A stretch of 37,648 bases of DNA from Candidatus Berkelbacteria bacterium (GTDB lineage: Bacteria > Patescibacteriota > UBA1384 > DTJR01). How positions within the stretch are numbered: the stretch's first letter is position 1; the number at the start of each line of letters is the position of its first letter. The position numbers and the translations under genes were made by a program. Below the pieces are notes generated by a model. It was not told the origin of the DNA. It ran no database searches and saw nothing but the letters and a program-made list of their open reading frames with translations. Shown piece by piece: positions 15,082 through 22,828 of the stretch. Where the stretch lies: NCBI GenBank assembly GCA_026397175.1, contig JAPLVK010000022.1, forward strand, positions 88,509-126,156. Direction: 5' to 3'.

Positions 15082-15087
15082 TATAAT
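15082..15087 (+). promoter_or_regulatory. Possible -10 for the methyltransferase/nuclease gene
   Basis: TATAAT, preceded by TAC rather than TGn, lies 92 bases before ATG 15180, just outside element A. GATAAT and TATAGT boxes closer to the gene (about 15143-15157) are alternatives, so the assignment is weak. Confidence 0.35.
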
Positions 15088-15179
15088 GCAATTATGGATT
15101 TGTCCAGAAGGATCAATCAGCAGTTTAGTTTTTAAACATTCAGTGATAATATTTATAGTAACAATTAAGAAGGAGCGGA

Positions 15180-17024
15180 ATGCATCCGGAATTGCCAGGT
15201 AACGACGAAGAATTTAAGTTTGTTTCACCGGAACATGTTCAGATTACTGACCGTAATTACGAACAATATTTAACAAGATTTGCTCTGGACGAAACGATGC
15301 TTTACGGCAAAACAATATTAGATGTTGGGGCCGGGCTTGCGACATTTGTTGACACAGCAAATGAGCGATTAAAAAGCGAAGGTGCTACTGCTTGGGCAGT
15401 TGATCCCATCTATGCCCTTGCGGGCAAGACTTACGAAGAATTTACCGAACTTATTAAAAATTCAGGACTTGGTTTTTCCCCGGGTTACGCCCCTGGCTGC
15501 GAGAATATTTTATCAGACGGATTAGAAGGACTTTATGATGCTTACAAAAACAGATTACGCAAGTCACCTTCGAGTTACATAGCGGGCAGCCACCAAGAAC
15601 TTCCCTTTGCAGATGGAAGCATTGATCTGATTTTGGCTCATAATAGTATTACAGTTTTTGATGAAGATATTTATTACCAATACAACGCAATGAGGGAATG
15701 CCTTAGAGTTATCGCCGAACATGGCGAAGTCAGGTTGACTCCGGTTCCGCCAAGTTTTTACTGGCAAAGTGAATCCGATCTAAAAATTATAAAATCTTCT
15801 GATCCTGAAGATGCGCGAGCAGTAGTCGACGGAGATCCGAATCTGGATTATGTCCAGTTAGTCGCTTTTCAGGCTTTGCAGCAGAGGGGAGCTAAAATTT
15901 ATCTGGAAGCAGTTCAACGAGGTTCAGCAAAGGGCAATTCGTCCTTAATTTTAAGAAAGGATGATGCTATTCCGGAGATCAAAAATCTGCCCGATCTACA
16001 CGAGGAGTTGTTACATTTGGATTTTTCGGGAGATATCCAATCAATTCAATACGAAACGGTATGGCGAAGCGATGATGCGCCCTCCATAACTCCTGCAACA
16101 TCCAGAGAGGAATATCTTGACTGGATGAGAGAGCTCGCCGAGCCGACGAAAGAGACCGAAACTGAATATCAAGAAACGCTTGGCCGACTTAGAGATAAAT
16201 TGGTAGATGATTTGATTGCCCTATCTCGAATGGATTTAAATTCACAAGATGATTGGCGCTTGATAATTGCAAGAGCGGCCGAGATGAGAGACGAGACCGT
16301 GGGTGAATATCCGCCCATATTTCGAAATTGTATCATCACATCTTATAGTATTTTTGAAAACATCGAGGACAGACTCCGGATAGAAGATAGAGTGGCATCT
16401 TATTCTCATTATCAGAAAGTAGTTGAATGGAAAAACGATTTTATTACTACCATACGGGATGTTGAATCAAATCAGATGGGAAGCGAGATTATTGCGGCAA
16501 TTTGGTTGTTTTCGAAAATATTTTCCGATAAATACTACAAGCTAAAAGGCAGGCCACTTAATAGATATCTGGAAAGATACGAATTTGGAATTATTGCAGA
16601 GCGTTTAGGCAAAGACACAATCAAACATGTTTTAGGGGGAACTGAAGCGACGGTTAAAGTGGCATCGGTGGAACAAGACATTGTGAATCAAACAGATCTG
16701 GAGATCATCTACCAAGGGATGTCATATCCTGTTCAAATAAAAAGGGTCAATCCAACCGCTCACGGAGAAATTACTTGTCAACTAATAAAGTCTAGCGGAA
16801 CATCCAGCCGACCACCAGGCACATTACAACAGGCTCTATCTGCGCTAAAAACCACCTCTGTTTTTGACGGGTTGATCTTAATTGAGGTCCCGATAAATTT
16901 AGGAGTTGATCTGGGATTTAGTAACTTAACCGGGAAACCGCGGCAAGATTATTTGGACACAGCAAGCCAAGGTGATTTCGGAAAAAATTTAAAAGCGATT
17001 CTAGAAATGGAGAAATCAGCTTGA
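15180..17024 (+). CDS. SAM methyltransferase with nuclease-like C-terminal domain (614 aa)
   Basis: The N-terminal class I methyltransferase fold has motif I ILDVGAGLATF (46-56), an acidic strand end AVDP (about 73-76) and a motif-IV-like SIDLILAHNS (about 148-157). A helical middle (about 300-460) follows. The C-terminal part shows a PD-(D/E)xK-like pattern: a helix with Glu in GIIAERLG, then TDLEII (Asp506), then VQIKR (Gln519-x-Lys521). It has no target-recognition domain of a known restriction-modification family. A ribosome site AAGGAG lies five bases before ATG 15180. It stands alone between two inverted-repeat elements. It might be a restriction or defence enzyme, or an unrelated methyltransferase with a degenerate nuclease fold. 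The methyltransferase call is firm; the nuclease call is tentative. Confidence 0.75.
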   Translation: MHPELPGNDEEFKFVSPEHVQITDRNYEQYLTRFALDETMLYGKTILDVGAGLATFVDTANERLKSEGATAWAVDPIYALAGKTYEEFTELIKNSGLGFSPGYAPGCENILSDGLEGLYDAYKNRLRKSPSSYIAGSHQELPFADGSIDLILAHNSITVFDEDIYYQYNAMRECLRVIAEHGEVRLTPVPPSFYWQSESDLKIIKSSDPEDARAVVDGDPNLDYVQLVAFQALQQRGAKIYLEAVQRGSAKGNSSLILRKDDAIPEIKNLPDLHEELLHLDFSGDIQSIQYETVWRSDDAPSITPATSREEYLDWMRELAEPTKETETEYQETLGRLRDKLVDDLIALSRMDLNSQDDWRLIIARAAEMRDETVGEYPPIFRNCIITSYSIFENIEDRLRIEDRVASYSHYQKVVEWKNDFITTIRDVESNQMGSEIIAAIWLFSKIFSDKYYKLKGRPLNRYLERYEFGIIAERLGKDTIKHVLGGTEATVKVASVEQDIVNQTDLEIIYQGMSYPVQIKRVNPTAHGEITCQLIKSSGTSSRPPGTLQQALSALKTTSVFDGLILIEVPINLGVDLGFSNLTGKPRQDYLDTASQGDFGKNLKAILEMEKSA

Positions 17025-17034
17025 ATATAAGTTA

Positions 17035-17115
17035 GGGGACGGTTCTGGTTCGACTCCGCTCCAACGGGGCCCATTTGGGGCTCACCATTAAAATCTTTTA
17101 CTCCTGATAATTCGG
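17035..17115. mobile_element. Inverted-repeat element, truncated copy B
   Basis: GGGGACGGTTCTGGTTCGAC and the following 60 or so bases match the reverse complement of the right part of copy D, including CTCACCATTAAAATCTTTTA and CTCCTGATAATTCGG. The match then breaks off about 17 bases before the end of the Bro-N gene, so the other terminus is missing or lost. Confidence 0.65.
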
Positions 17116-17131
17116 TATTTTTTGTTGAAAT

Positions 17132-17953
17132 TTATTTTTCGATTTTTTTATTTCTGGGTAAAAAATTATTCGTGGACACGACTGATCTGCCTAATTCTTT
17201 TTCAAGTTCTCGTCTGGCATTTCCGGCAATTTTTCCGCCTCTGTTCGCATCATGTCTGAGTTTTGGCACACCTTCCGATTTTTCTACTTTGTGAATTTCT
17301 GTAGTTGATCTTTCGCCAAGCATATTAAAAATCAATTCAAAATCATTCATATGATCACGCAAGTTCTCCCGTTTAAGTCCTTTGAGTTTTTTGTATTCAC
17401 TCGGCACTACACCGAAAGTGGCTTTGGAAATTTCGGCGGTCAAAATTTCATAGTCATTCTGCTCTCTGGCACCTCGTTTATGCCATTCGTCAGTCAATTC
17501 TTCGCGAATAGTGATACCACGCATTCGTTTTTCAATCCAGTCCTCGCTATAACCTTTGAGTTTATAGAGCATCCGGGTTCTCTTGGTTGCCAGTTCAGGA
17601 TCATCAATTTCTTGTACTCGTTCGTAGCCAACTCTTGCTAACCAGCGTTTAAATGGTTCGGCTTTGGGCGATGGTATCGACTGAATTATCCGGAAGATAC
17701 CCTCTGTGTTGGCACAATCGGTTTCACGCATCTTGCCATCAGGAGCAATCATTTTCAACTGTCTACAAATTGTAGATAGTTGAAAAGCGGCTTCGTCTTT
17801 TACCCGAGCCTTCATTGCTGTCCAGTAAACACTTGGTCTGCCGCTTTCTGTTAGCGCTTCAACTATATCGACAACCGAAAACCACCATTCATTTTTGTAA
17901 ATAACTTTTCTTATTTCTTTTCCCTGAAAAAGGGCTATTTTTGTAGTTTTCAT
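17132..17953 (-). CDS. Bro-N domain protein (phage antirepressor-like)
   Basis: This 273-aa protein has an N-terminal Bro-N domain of the kind found in phage antirepressors and baculovirus BRO proteins: IALFQGKEIRKVIYKNEWWF, VVDIVEALTES, then FRIIQSIPSPKAEPFKRWLA (about 5-130). The C-terminal half is charged and ends with GGKIAGNARRELEKELGRSV, a conserved tail of chromosomal relatives. Bro-N domains bind DNA. Such genes often mark phage or mobile DNA, though no other phage gene is nearby. It begins 16 bases after the end of the 543-aa surface protein gene on the same strand, with AAGGGGA as a distant ribosome site. A truncated inverted-repeat element abuts its 3' end. Confidence 0.85.
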   Translation of the reverse strand: MKTTKIALFQGKEIRKVIYKNEWWFSVVDIVEALTESGRPSVYWTAMKARVKDEAAFQLSTICRQLKMIAPDGKMRETDCANTEGIFRIIQSIPSPKAEPFKRWLARVGYERVQEIDDPELATKRTRMLYKLKGYSEDWIEKRMRGITIREELTDEWHKRGAREQNDYEILTAEISKATFGVVPSEYKKLKGLKRENLRDHMNDFELIFNMLGERSTTEIHKVEKSEGVPKLRHDANRGGKIAGNARRELEKELGRSVVSTNNFLPRNKKIEK

Positions 17954-17969
17954 TTTTTTGATCGTCCCC

Positions 17970-19601
17970 TTAATCTATTTGATTGCGGCTGCCGGAGAAC
18001 GAGCCCGAGCAGGTTGTTTGGGGACCACTGCCAAACATCCAATAACCGTTCAGGTTTCCGCTAACTGTTCCCGAGTCAGTAAAACGAGCAGAATATTCGG
18101 TATGTTCTGTTGCGCCAGCGTCGGCATCGGTGTATGAAGTTGAGACACTCCCGTCAGAGGCAATCGTCGGATTAGAAGGCGGATTGGCCACATTTGTGTA
18201 CCATCCCGAATAATAGATCTTGCCTTGTTGAACTGTAAATGAGCTCATGAAATTTCTGATGTCGCTATTTAAGCTGGTAGAACTGTCGGCTGTTGAGCAG
18301 GAAACAGAAGGTGTGGTGCTATAACTTCCATCAAAGGGGTACGCGTTAGTAGTTTTCTCTGGAACCGGAGCTGGAGCTGAAGTATAATCCGGAATGGGAG
18401 TTGAATTTGAAGGCGGGTTTGTATGATAACTCGGGGCAGCGGTTATTTCGGGAATTGGTGTAATCTGTTGAATGGCTTTGGCCAAAAGATTAACTTGCGG
18501 GCAATCGCCGTCACCACCGGAAAACGGAAGTCCCGAATCAGTCAAAAAATCCCAACAAGTTCCACCTTTGGGACCTTTGAAGGTGCAGGTTTGCCCGCTT
18601 TCGGTTGTCGGCATACGATCCTTCACTCCACCCGAGGGTGTTGTCCCGTTTTTTGCTTTGCAAGCATCCTGAAAAGCAACCATCGCTGGGGGCTTTATGT
18701 CGTTATTACCGACTGTTGCACCAGTAGTGCTTATTGGATAACCTTCATCTTTAAGCTTTCCCCAAGCCACTTGCCAGTCCTTAGCGGCATCGGCATTACC
18801 GGTTTTATAATAATTTTGAGCTGCTGTGCGCAAGGGTTTAATCCCCTCGTTTAGTTTTTTAATGCAGTCAGCTTTGTTTTTGCGATTTGAGAAAACCATA
18901 ATATGTCCACGGCCATAGTAGCAAGTCGCGCCAAAGGTGGTCGCAGCCAAAGCCGTGTCGTGCGGACCTTCGGCAATATTGGCATTTGAAAGTGCATCAA
19001 GATAAATTTCCTCGCTATGCAGTCGCGCGCCAATCCACTTCATTGCATCTTTATTATTTTGTGAAATAGCATAATCGCCAAAGATCTGATAGCGGTCAAT
19101 ATTGTCCAAGACCTCGTCGTAGGTGTCGGAAGCGTCTTTGGCGGATAATTTTATAGTGGATGCATCCGGGGCATCAGCCACCTTATCCCAGTTGTTTTTG
19201 CTCGAGTTGCTTTGCACTTGAGCGCCCCAATTGTGTACCGCTATGGCAAAAGGAAATGTTCCGCTTGAAAAATTTGTCGCAACTATTTGTTGACCAAAAG
19301 TCGCGTCATTCTCCGCCTGCTGGAGTGATGCATTAGTTGGGGTCTTGCCAAGATTATCGCCTTCTTGCTTGGCGACATCAATCTCGGTCACGGCCTCTTT
19401 AATCTTAGCGATGTCCGACACCGTGGCGGACTTGGGCATATGTACCAAAATATAATTGTAAAAATTCCCAAAGAGAGCTCTGATTCCAACCAAAAGCGCC
19501 ACAGCGGCAGCAATAATCAGTATTTTCTTGAAAACACTGACTTTCTTTTTCTTTTCTGTCTTCTTTTCCGTCTCCGGTTTCTCTCCCTCTTTTTGTGCCA
19601 T
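17970..19601 (-). CDS. Membrane-anchored surface protein, paralogue of the zinc-ribbon protein
   Basis: I place the start at ATG 19601 (543 aa, MAQKEGEKPE) because a TATAAT box at 19608-19613 lies between it and the track's start. A lysine-rich cytoplasmic tail (about 1-25) precedes one membrane helix (ILIIAAAVALLVGIRALF). The outer part matches the 619-aa protein: the helical WGDYAIS-like region and the GGVKDRMPTTESGQTC, GGTCWDFLTDSG block. A Pro/Ser/Thr linker (about 385-430) then leads to a C-terminal beta domain ending CSGSFSGSR. It lacks the N-terminal zinc ribbon and two of the helices of its paralogue. Function is unknown; a cell-envelope protein is likely. Confidence 0.82.
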   Translation of the reverse strand: MAQKEGEKPETEKKTEKKKKVSVFKKILIIAAAVALLVGIRALFGNFYNYILVHMPKSATVSDIAKIKEAVTEIDVAKQEGDNLGKTPTNASLQQAENDATFGQQIVATNFSSGTFPFAIAVHNWGAQVQSNSSKNNWDKVADAPDASTIKLSAKDASDTYDEVLDNIDRYQIFGDYAISQNNKDAMKWIGARLHSEEIYLDALSNANIAEGPHDTALAATTFGATCYYGRGHIMVFSNRKNKADCIKKLNEGIKPLRTAAQNYYKTGNADAAKDWQVAWGKLKDEGYPISTTGATVGNNDIKPPAMVAFQDACKAKNGTTPSGGVKDRMPTTESGQTCTFKGPKGGTCWDFLTDSGLPFSGGDGDCPQVNLLAKAIQQITPIPEITAAPSYHTNPPSNSTPIPDYTSAPAPVPEKTTNAYPFDGSYSTTPSVSCSTADSSTSLNSDIRNFMSSFTVQQGKIYYSGWYTNVANPPSNPTIASDGSVSTSYTDADAGATEHTEYSARFTDSGTVSGNLNGYWMFGSGPQTTCSGSFSGSRNQID

Positions 19602-19607
19602 ATTATT

Positions 19608-19613
19608 ATTATA
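19608..19613 (-). promoter_or_regulatory. -10 box of the 543-aa surface protein gene
   Basis: TATAAT lies six bases before ATG 19601 (preceded by TTG rather than TGn). This spacing predicts a leaderless message and excludes the longer track start. Confidence 0.6.
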
Positions 19614-19622
19614 CAACAAACT

Positions 19623-19820
19623 CTATTCGCACGCTTCTTCCCAGGTTCGCAAGCATTTTGATTTCTGTTCACACCATGAATATCCAGCTGAACCGATGCA
19701 GCCGTGTGAGTCCCGATCCCCGCCAATCAATTGGTTGTTTTGCTTGGCTTTATACCAAATAAATCCCAAAGCTAAAATAATTATTAGAATAATCGCCGCG
19801 ATCAAAAATTTTTTGCTCAT
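19623..19820 (-). CDS. Small membrane-anchored Cys-rich protein (65 aa)
   Basis: An N-terminal helix (FLIAAIILIIILALGFIWY) anchors a short external domain, GGDRDSHGCIGSAGYSWCEQ followed by KCLRTWEEAC. This Cys/Trp-rich motif recurs in small secreted and lipoprotein-like proteins of bacteria and archaea, where I know no assigned function. Four cysteines could form two disulfides. It lies in the same orientation as, and 11 bases after, the 124-aa membrane protein gene. Confidence 0.75.
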   Translation of the reverse strand: MSKKFLIAAIILIIILALGFIWYKAKQNNQLIGGDRDSHGCIGSAGYSWCEQKSKCLRTWEEACE

Positions 19821-19831
19821 ACAAACTCAAC

Positions 19832-20206
19832 TTAACTATTTTTTGTTTGCTTCTTTTTTATCCAGTTTAAAATAAATAAAACTCCTATCACGAATGCAGG
19901 GCCGCCAATTATCAAAGAAGGTGCCCATATATTCCCCTCGAACCGGCTAGATGTTAACACCCATGTAATATATGCAATACCAGCGAGAATAAATACGACT
20001 CCACCTACTATTTCATGCTTCCATGAAATTACCACGACAGCCAGTAGGGCAAGAGCGGGAATATTATGCATAAATAACCCGATCGCAATATCCTTGGCAC
20101 TTAATCCCGGTTCGAAAACATCTAGCGAAAACATCATCAAAAAGAGAACAAACACTATTGATAGAATTCTTGGAGTCCATATCCTTAACGAGCTCACTTT
20201 ACTCAT
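19832..20206 (-). CDS. Four-helix membrane protein of unknown function (124 aa)
   Basis: Four hydrophobic segments are visible (about 10-30, 40-60, 65-85, 95-117), with the topology of small uncharacterised membrane families (DUF7670-like). The C-terminus ends WIKKKQTKNS, which should be cytoplasmic. ATG 20206 follows an extended -10 box by eight bases, so translation is probably leaderless or nearly so. It is followed closely by the 65-aa Cys-rich protein gene. No enzymatic motif is seen. Confidence 0.78.
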   Translation of the reverse strand: MSKVSSLRIWTPRILSIVFVLFLMMFSLDVFEPGLSAKDIAIGLFMHNIPALALLAVVVISWKHEIVGGVVFILAGIAYITWVLTSSRFEGNIWAPSLIIGGPAFVIGVLFILNWIKKKQTKNS

Positions 20207-20214
20207 ATATATTT

Positions 20215-20223
20215 ATTATAGCA
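20215..20223 (-). promoter_or_regulatory. Extended -10 promoter of the 124-aa membrane protein gene
   Basis: Minus-strand TGCTATAAT is a perfect extended -10, eight bases upstream of ATG 20206. No ribosome site fits between them. Confidence 0.65.
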
Positions 20224-20233
20224 CTTAAGCATA

Positions 20234-20365
20234 GGGGACGGTTCTTTTTTCTCCTGATGATTCGGCGTTTTTATAAATAAGAACGCGACGATCTTTTCTA
20301 CAATCGGAATATAGTATAGAACATTCAAGAAAGAGAAAAGTCGAGGTTAAAAGAGAACCGTCCCC
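20234..20365. mobile_element. Inverted-repeat element, copy C
   Basis: This 132-bp element runs from GGGGACGGTTCT to AGAACCGTCCCC. Its interior (CTCCTGATGATTCGGCG, then AATATAG, CAAGAAAGAGA, GTCGAGGTT) matches copy D in the opposite orientation but lacks D's 55-bp GC-rich insert. It sits between the promoter of the 124-aa gene and the 3' end of the flavoprotein gene. Confidence 0.75.
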
Positions 20366-20378
20366 TTTTTCTTCTTGG

Positions 20379-21605
20379 CTAGTCCCATTTGGTGCAACTT
20401 TTACCGGCGAGATGGCCGCTTGACCACGCCCATTGCAGATTGAATCCGCCGGAGTCGCCATCAACATCCATTATTTCACCGGCAAAATAGAGTCCTTTTA
20501 TTTTTTTTGATTCTAGCGTTTCGCTGTTTATTTCGTCAGTTGAAATTCCTCCGCGCGTAACTTGCGCTTCTTTTAGCGGGCGAAGTTTCGAGATGTTTAG
20601 AGTTAGCGATTTTAAATTTTTGACAATTTCTTCCCTTTGAATTTTGGAAATTTCGGCGGCGATTTTATTATCAGAAATTTTTGATTCGTGCAAAATTATT
20701 GGAATTAATTTGGCTGGCACCAATCCAACTAGCGCGTTTTTTGTTGACTTTGCGCCCGATGAATTAAAAATTTTAGCGATCATCTCGTCAAGTTCTTTTG
20801 CTGATTTTTCCCCAATAAAATCGAGTTTTACTTGTACGGTTTTATTCCCCACGAAAGGCGCAATAATTCCTGCCTGCGACATAATCGCGGGACCGGACAA
20901 ACCAAAATGTGTAAAAATCAAATCGCCGGATTTTTGGGAAACCAATTTTTCGTCAACAAAAAAACTTGCTTGCGCTTCGACTTTTAAACCTTGCACATCC
21001 GTGACCCAAGTTTCTTTTGTCTCAAGCGGAACAAGGGCAGCGTAAATATCTTCAACTTTGTGTCCGATATTTTTCATCCAAAAATGTCCGTCGCCTGATG
21101 AGCCAAATTGGTGCGCCGCCCGCCCGCCGGTAGTTAGAATTAATTTGCCGGAATTAATTTTCGATCCGTCAGCCAACACAATTTCCCAACCATCATTTTT
21201 TTCGATTTTTTTGACTTCGGCATTTAATTTTATATCAACTTTTAGCCGCTCCAATTCGTGCGCTAAAATATCAACCACGCTCGCCGCCTGATTCGTCCGC
21301 GGGAACATTCGCCCACGGTCCTCTTCTTTTAATATAAGACCTAAGTCGTCAAAAAATTTCATGGTTTTATGCTGGTCAAATGCGGATAAAACATTTTTGA
21401 TAAATTCTGGACTCGAGCCGTGATAATTTTCAACTTTTGCAAACTTGTTAGTGATATTGCACCGGCCATTTCCGGTTGCCAAAATTTTCCGCCCGATTGC
21501 CTCATTTTTTTCAATCAAAATAACCGAAGCACCATTTTGTTTTGCTGTGATTGCCGCCATGATCCCGGCCGGCCCCGCCCCGATTATCGCCACATCATAT
21601 TTCAT
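20379..21605 (-). CDS. HI0933-family FAD-dependent oxidoreductase
   Basis: This 408-aa flavoprotein starts at ATG 21605 (MKYDVAIIGAGPAGIMAA), four codons inside the track start. The N-terminal FAD-binding GxGxxG is followed by EKNEAIGRKILATGNGRCNITN, the diagnostic HI0933/BaiN-type block. A second nucleotide-fold strand, LILTTGGRAAHQFGSSGDGH, lies near 155-175. The C-terminus has GLYFAGEIMDVDGDSGGFNLQ and QWAWSSGHLAGKS, also family-typical. Some relatives reduce steroid or flavin-linked substrates, but the physiological substrate is not known for most. A TATAAT box 12 bases upstream predicts a very short leader. It is a stand-alone gene. Confidence 0.9.
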   Translation of the reverse strand: MKYDVAIIGAGPAGIMAAITAKQNGASVILIEKNEAIGRKILATGNGRCNITNKFAKVENYHGSSPEFIKNVLSAFDQHKTMKFFDDLGLILKEEDRGRMFPRTNQAASVVDILAHELERLKVDIKLNAEVKKIEKNDGWEIVLADGSKINSGKLILTTGGRAAHQFGSSGDGHFWMKNIGHKVEDIYAALVPLETKETWVTDVQGLKVEAQASFFVDEKLVSQKSGDLIFTHFGLSGPAIMSQAGIIAPFVGNKTVQVKLDFIGEKSAKELDEMIAKIFNSSGAKSTKNALVGLVPAKLIPIILHESKISDNKIAAEISKIQREEIVKNLKSLTLNISKLRPLKEAQVTRGGISTDEINSETLESKKIKGLYFAGEIMDVDGDSGGFNLQWAWSSGHLAGKSCTKWD

Positions 21606-21617
21606 AATTATGGGCAA

Positions 21618-21623
21618 ATTATA
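21618..21623 (-). promoter_or_regulatory. -10 box of the flavoprotein gene
   Basis: TATAAT, preceded by AGG, ends 12 bases before ATG 21605. Only about five bases of leader are expected and no Shine-Dalgarno fits. Confidence 0.5.
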
Positions 21624-21734
21624 CCTTAATTATAGATAAAAATAAACGACCACCGCACATTTGCATAAATACCGTTTTCCATCTTGAAAAAAATCCTATT
21701 TTAATATAAAATCTTCATAGTTCTTAAAAAACAA

Positions 21735-21809
21735 TCCGGGGTAGCTCAATGGCGGAGCAAGAAGCTGTTAACTTCAAGGTTGTCGGTTCGAGTCCGACCC
21801 CCGGAGCCA
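21735..21809 (+). tRNA. tRNA-Asn (GTT)
   Basis: A full cloverleaf can be drawn: acceptor TCCGGGG/CCCCGGA, D-stem GCTC/GAGC, and an anticodon stem with four good pairs and one A-A mismatch at the top. The loop CTGTTAA has anticodon GTT, and the T-stem GTCGG/CCGAC has loop TTCGAGT. The discriminator base is G and CCA is encoded in the gene. Confidence 0.93.
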
Positions 21810-21833
21810 ATTTATATGTTACGAGTTTTCCTC

Positions 21834-21849
21834 CCCCGCCACGGCGGGG
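21834..21849. other. GC-rich hairpin between tRNA-Asn and the DUF1048 gene
   Basis: CCCCGCC-AC-GGCGGGG forms a 7-bp stem between the convergent tRNA and DUF1048 gene ends. No clear U-run follows in either direction, so a terminator role is only possible. Confidence 0.35.
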
Positions 21850-21860
21850 TCGGCAGGCAG

Positions 21861-22199
21861 TTACTTTCCGATTTTTTTCGCGATATTTTGGTTAAGTGTC
21901 TCACGCCATTTTTCGGTATAAGTTTTTTCGCGCTTTTCGTTTCGTAAAATTTCATCGCAAAATGCCGCTACATCGTTGCCGGTAATTTCCAATACCCGTT
22001 TACCGTTTGCCGCGCCTTCCTCGAAGAAATCGAGTAAGTCCTTGAAGATATCAGTGGAACTAAGTCCCGAACTCTTCCATATATACTGCTTCATTTCATC
22101 GTAAACGACTCGATAATCTTTGGGCAGCGCTTTTGCGCGTGCCTCCATCGCATTCCACTCTTTTTTATCCCCAATGATTTTTTTCAAAAATTCATTCAT
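21861..22199 (-). CDS. DUF1048 family protein
   Basis: This 112-aa helical protein has the DUF1048 look: KKEWNAMEARAKALPKDYRVVYDEMKQY, then FFEEGAANGKRVLEITGNDVAAFCDEIL. DUF1048 genes are typically paired with PadR-like regulators, exactly as here. The start codon overlaps the end of the PadR gene by 8 bp, so translation is coupled. The function is unknown; a role tied to the regulator's signal is likely. Confidence 0.88.
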   Translation of the reverse strand: MNEFLKKIIGDKKEWNAMEARAKALPKDYRVVYDEMKQYIWKSSGLSSTDIFKDLLDFFEEGAANGKRVLEITGNDVAAFCDEILRNEKREKTYTEKWRETLNQNIAKKIGK

Positions 22200-22521
22200 T
22201 TTCTTTCTCCTTTAATTCATTAATTTTTGATGATACAAAATACCATTTTGCCCAAAAATTTTGCAGCTCCTCGCGACCCGTTTTGGTAAGTAGGTAAAAC
22301 TTGCGTGGCGGCCCAATTTCGGACGATTTGTTCTCGATACTAACAAATTTATTTTTTTCGAGCCGCACCAAAATAGTATAAACCGTGCCTTCTACCACAT
22401 CTACAAAACCCAGTTTGCGCAGCTGGCCAGTTATTTCATAGCCGTAGGTTTTATCTCGACCGATGATTTCGAGCACACAACCTTCGAGTACGCCCTTTAG
22501 CATTTCCGTGGTGTTTTCCAA
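22192..22521 (-). CDS. PadR-family transcriptional regulator
   Basis: This 109-aa winged-helix regulator has LKGVLEGCVLEIIGRDKTYGYEI, VVEGTVYTILVRLEKNKFV and the wing GPPRKFYLLTKTGREEL. All are standard PadR motifs. The start is TTG 22521 with a strong AAAGGAG seven bases upstream. PadR proteins usually repress their own operon by binding an inverted repeat at the promoter; one is present at the transcription start region. The next gene encodes the DUF1048 partner. Confidence 0.92.
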   Translation of the reverse strand: MENTTEMLKGVLEGCVLEIIGRDKTYGYEITGQLRKLGFVDVVEGTVYTILVRLEKNKFVSIENKSSEIGPPRKFYLLTKTGREELQNFWAKWYFVSSKINELKEKENE

Positions 22522-22552
22522 GTTACTACTCCTTTCTTTGTTAATTATCTAT

Positions 22553-22605
22553 GTAGTATTAATTACTACCACTATATAGTATCACACAGTAATACACATT
22601 TTCAA
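22553..22605 (-). promoter_or_regulatory. PadR operon promoter and likely operator
   Basis: The minus strand has -35 TTGAAA (22600-22605), an 18-base spacer and the extended -10 TGATACTAT (22576-22584). The inverted repeat GTAGTA-N5-TACTAC (22553-22569) falls at the expected transcription start and is a good candidate for the PadR autoregulatory site. Confidence 0.65.
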
Positions 22606-22632
22606 CTCAATGGTAAAAAATTACGAGGTCAA

Positions 22633-22809
22633 GGGGACGGTTCTCTTTCAACCTCGACTTCTCTCTTTCTTGAGTTTTCTATATTCCAATAGTAGGAAAA
22701 ACCGTCGTGTTCTTAATTTGTAAAAACGCCGAATTATCAGGAGTAAAAGATTTTAATGGTGAGCCCCGAAGGGGTCCCGTTGGGGCGGAGTCGAACCAGA
22801 ACCGTCCCC
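22633..22809. mobile_element. Inverted-repeat element, copy D (longest)
   Basis: This 177-bp element has GGGGACGGTTCTCTTTCAAC at left and CCAGAACCGTCCCC at right. It is the fullest copy: its left half matches copy C and its right half matches copy B, both in reverse orientation. A GC-rich insert (GAGCCCCGAAGGGGTCCCG) forms small hairpins. No coding sequence is present. Confidence 0.75.
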
Positions 22810-22828
22810 CTACCTAGAAATTTATAAA

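Noticed and set aside
20225-20467. 80-aa ORF covering element C
   Set aside because: It spans the repeat element and the antisense of the flavoprotein end; no coding features.
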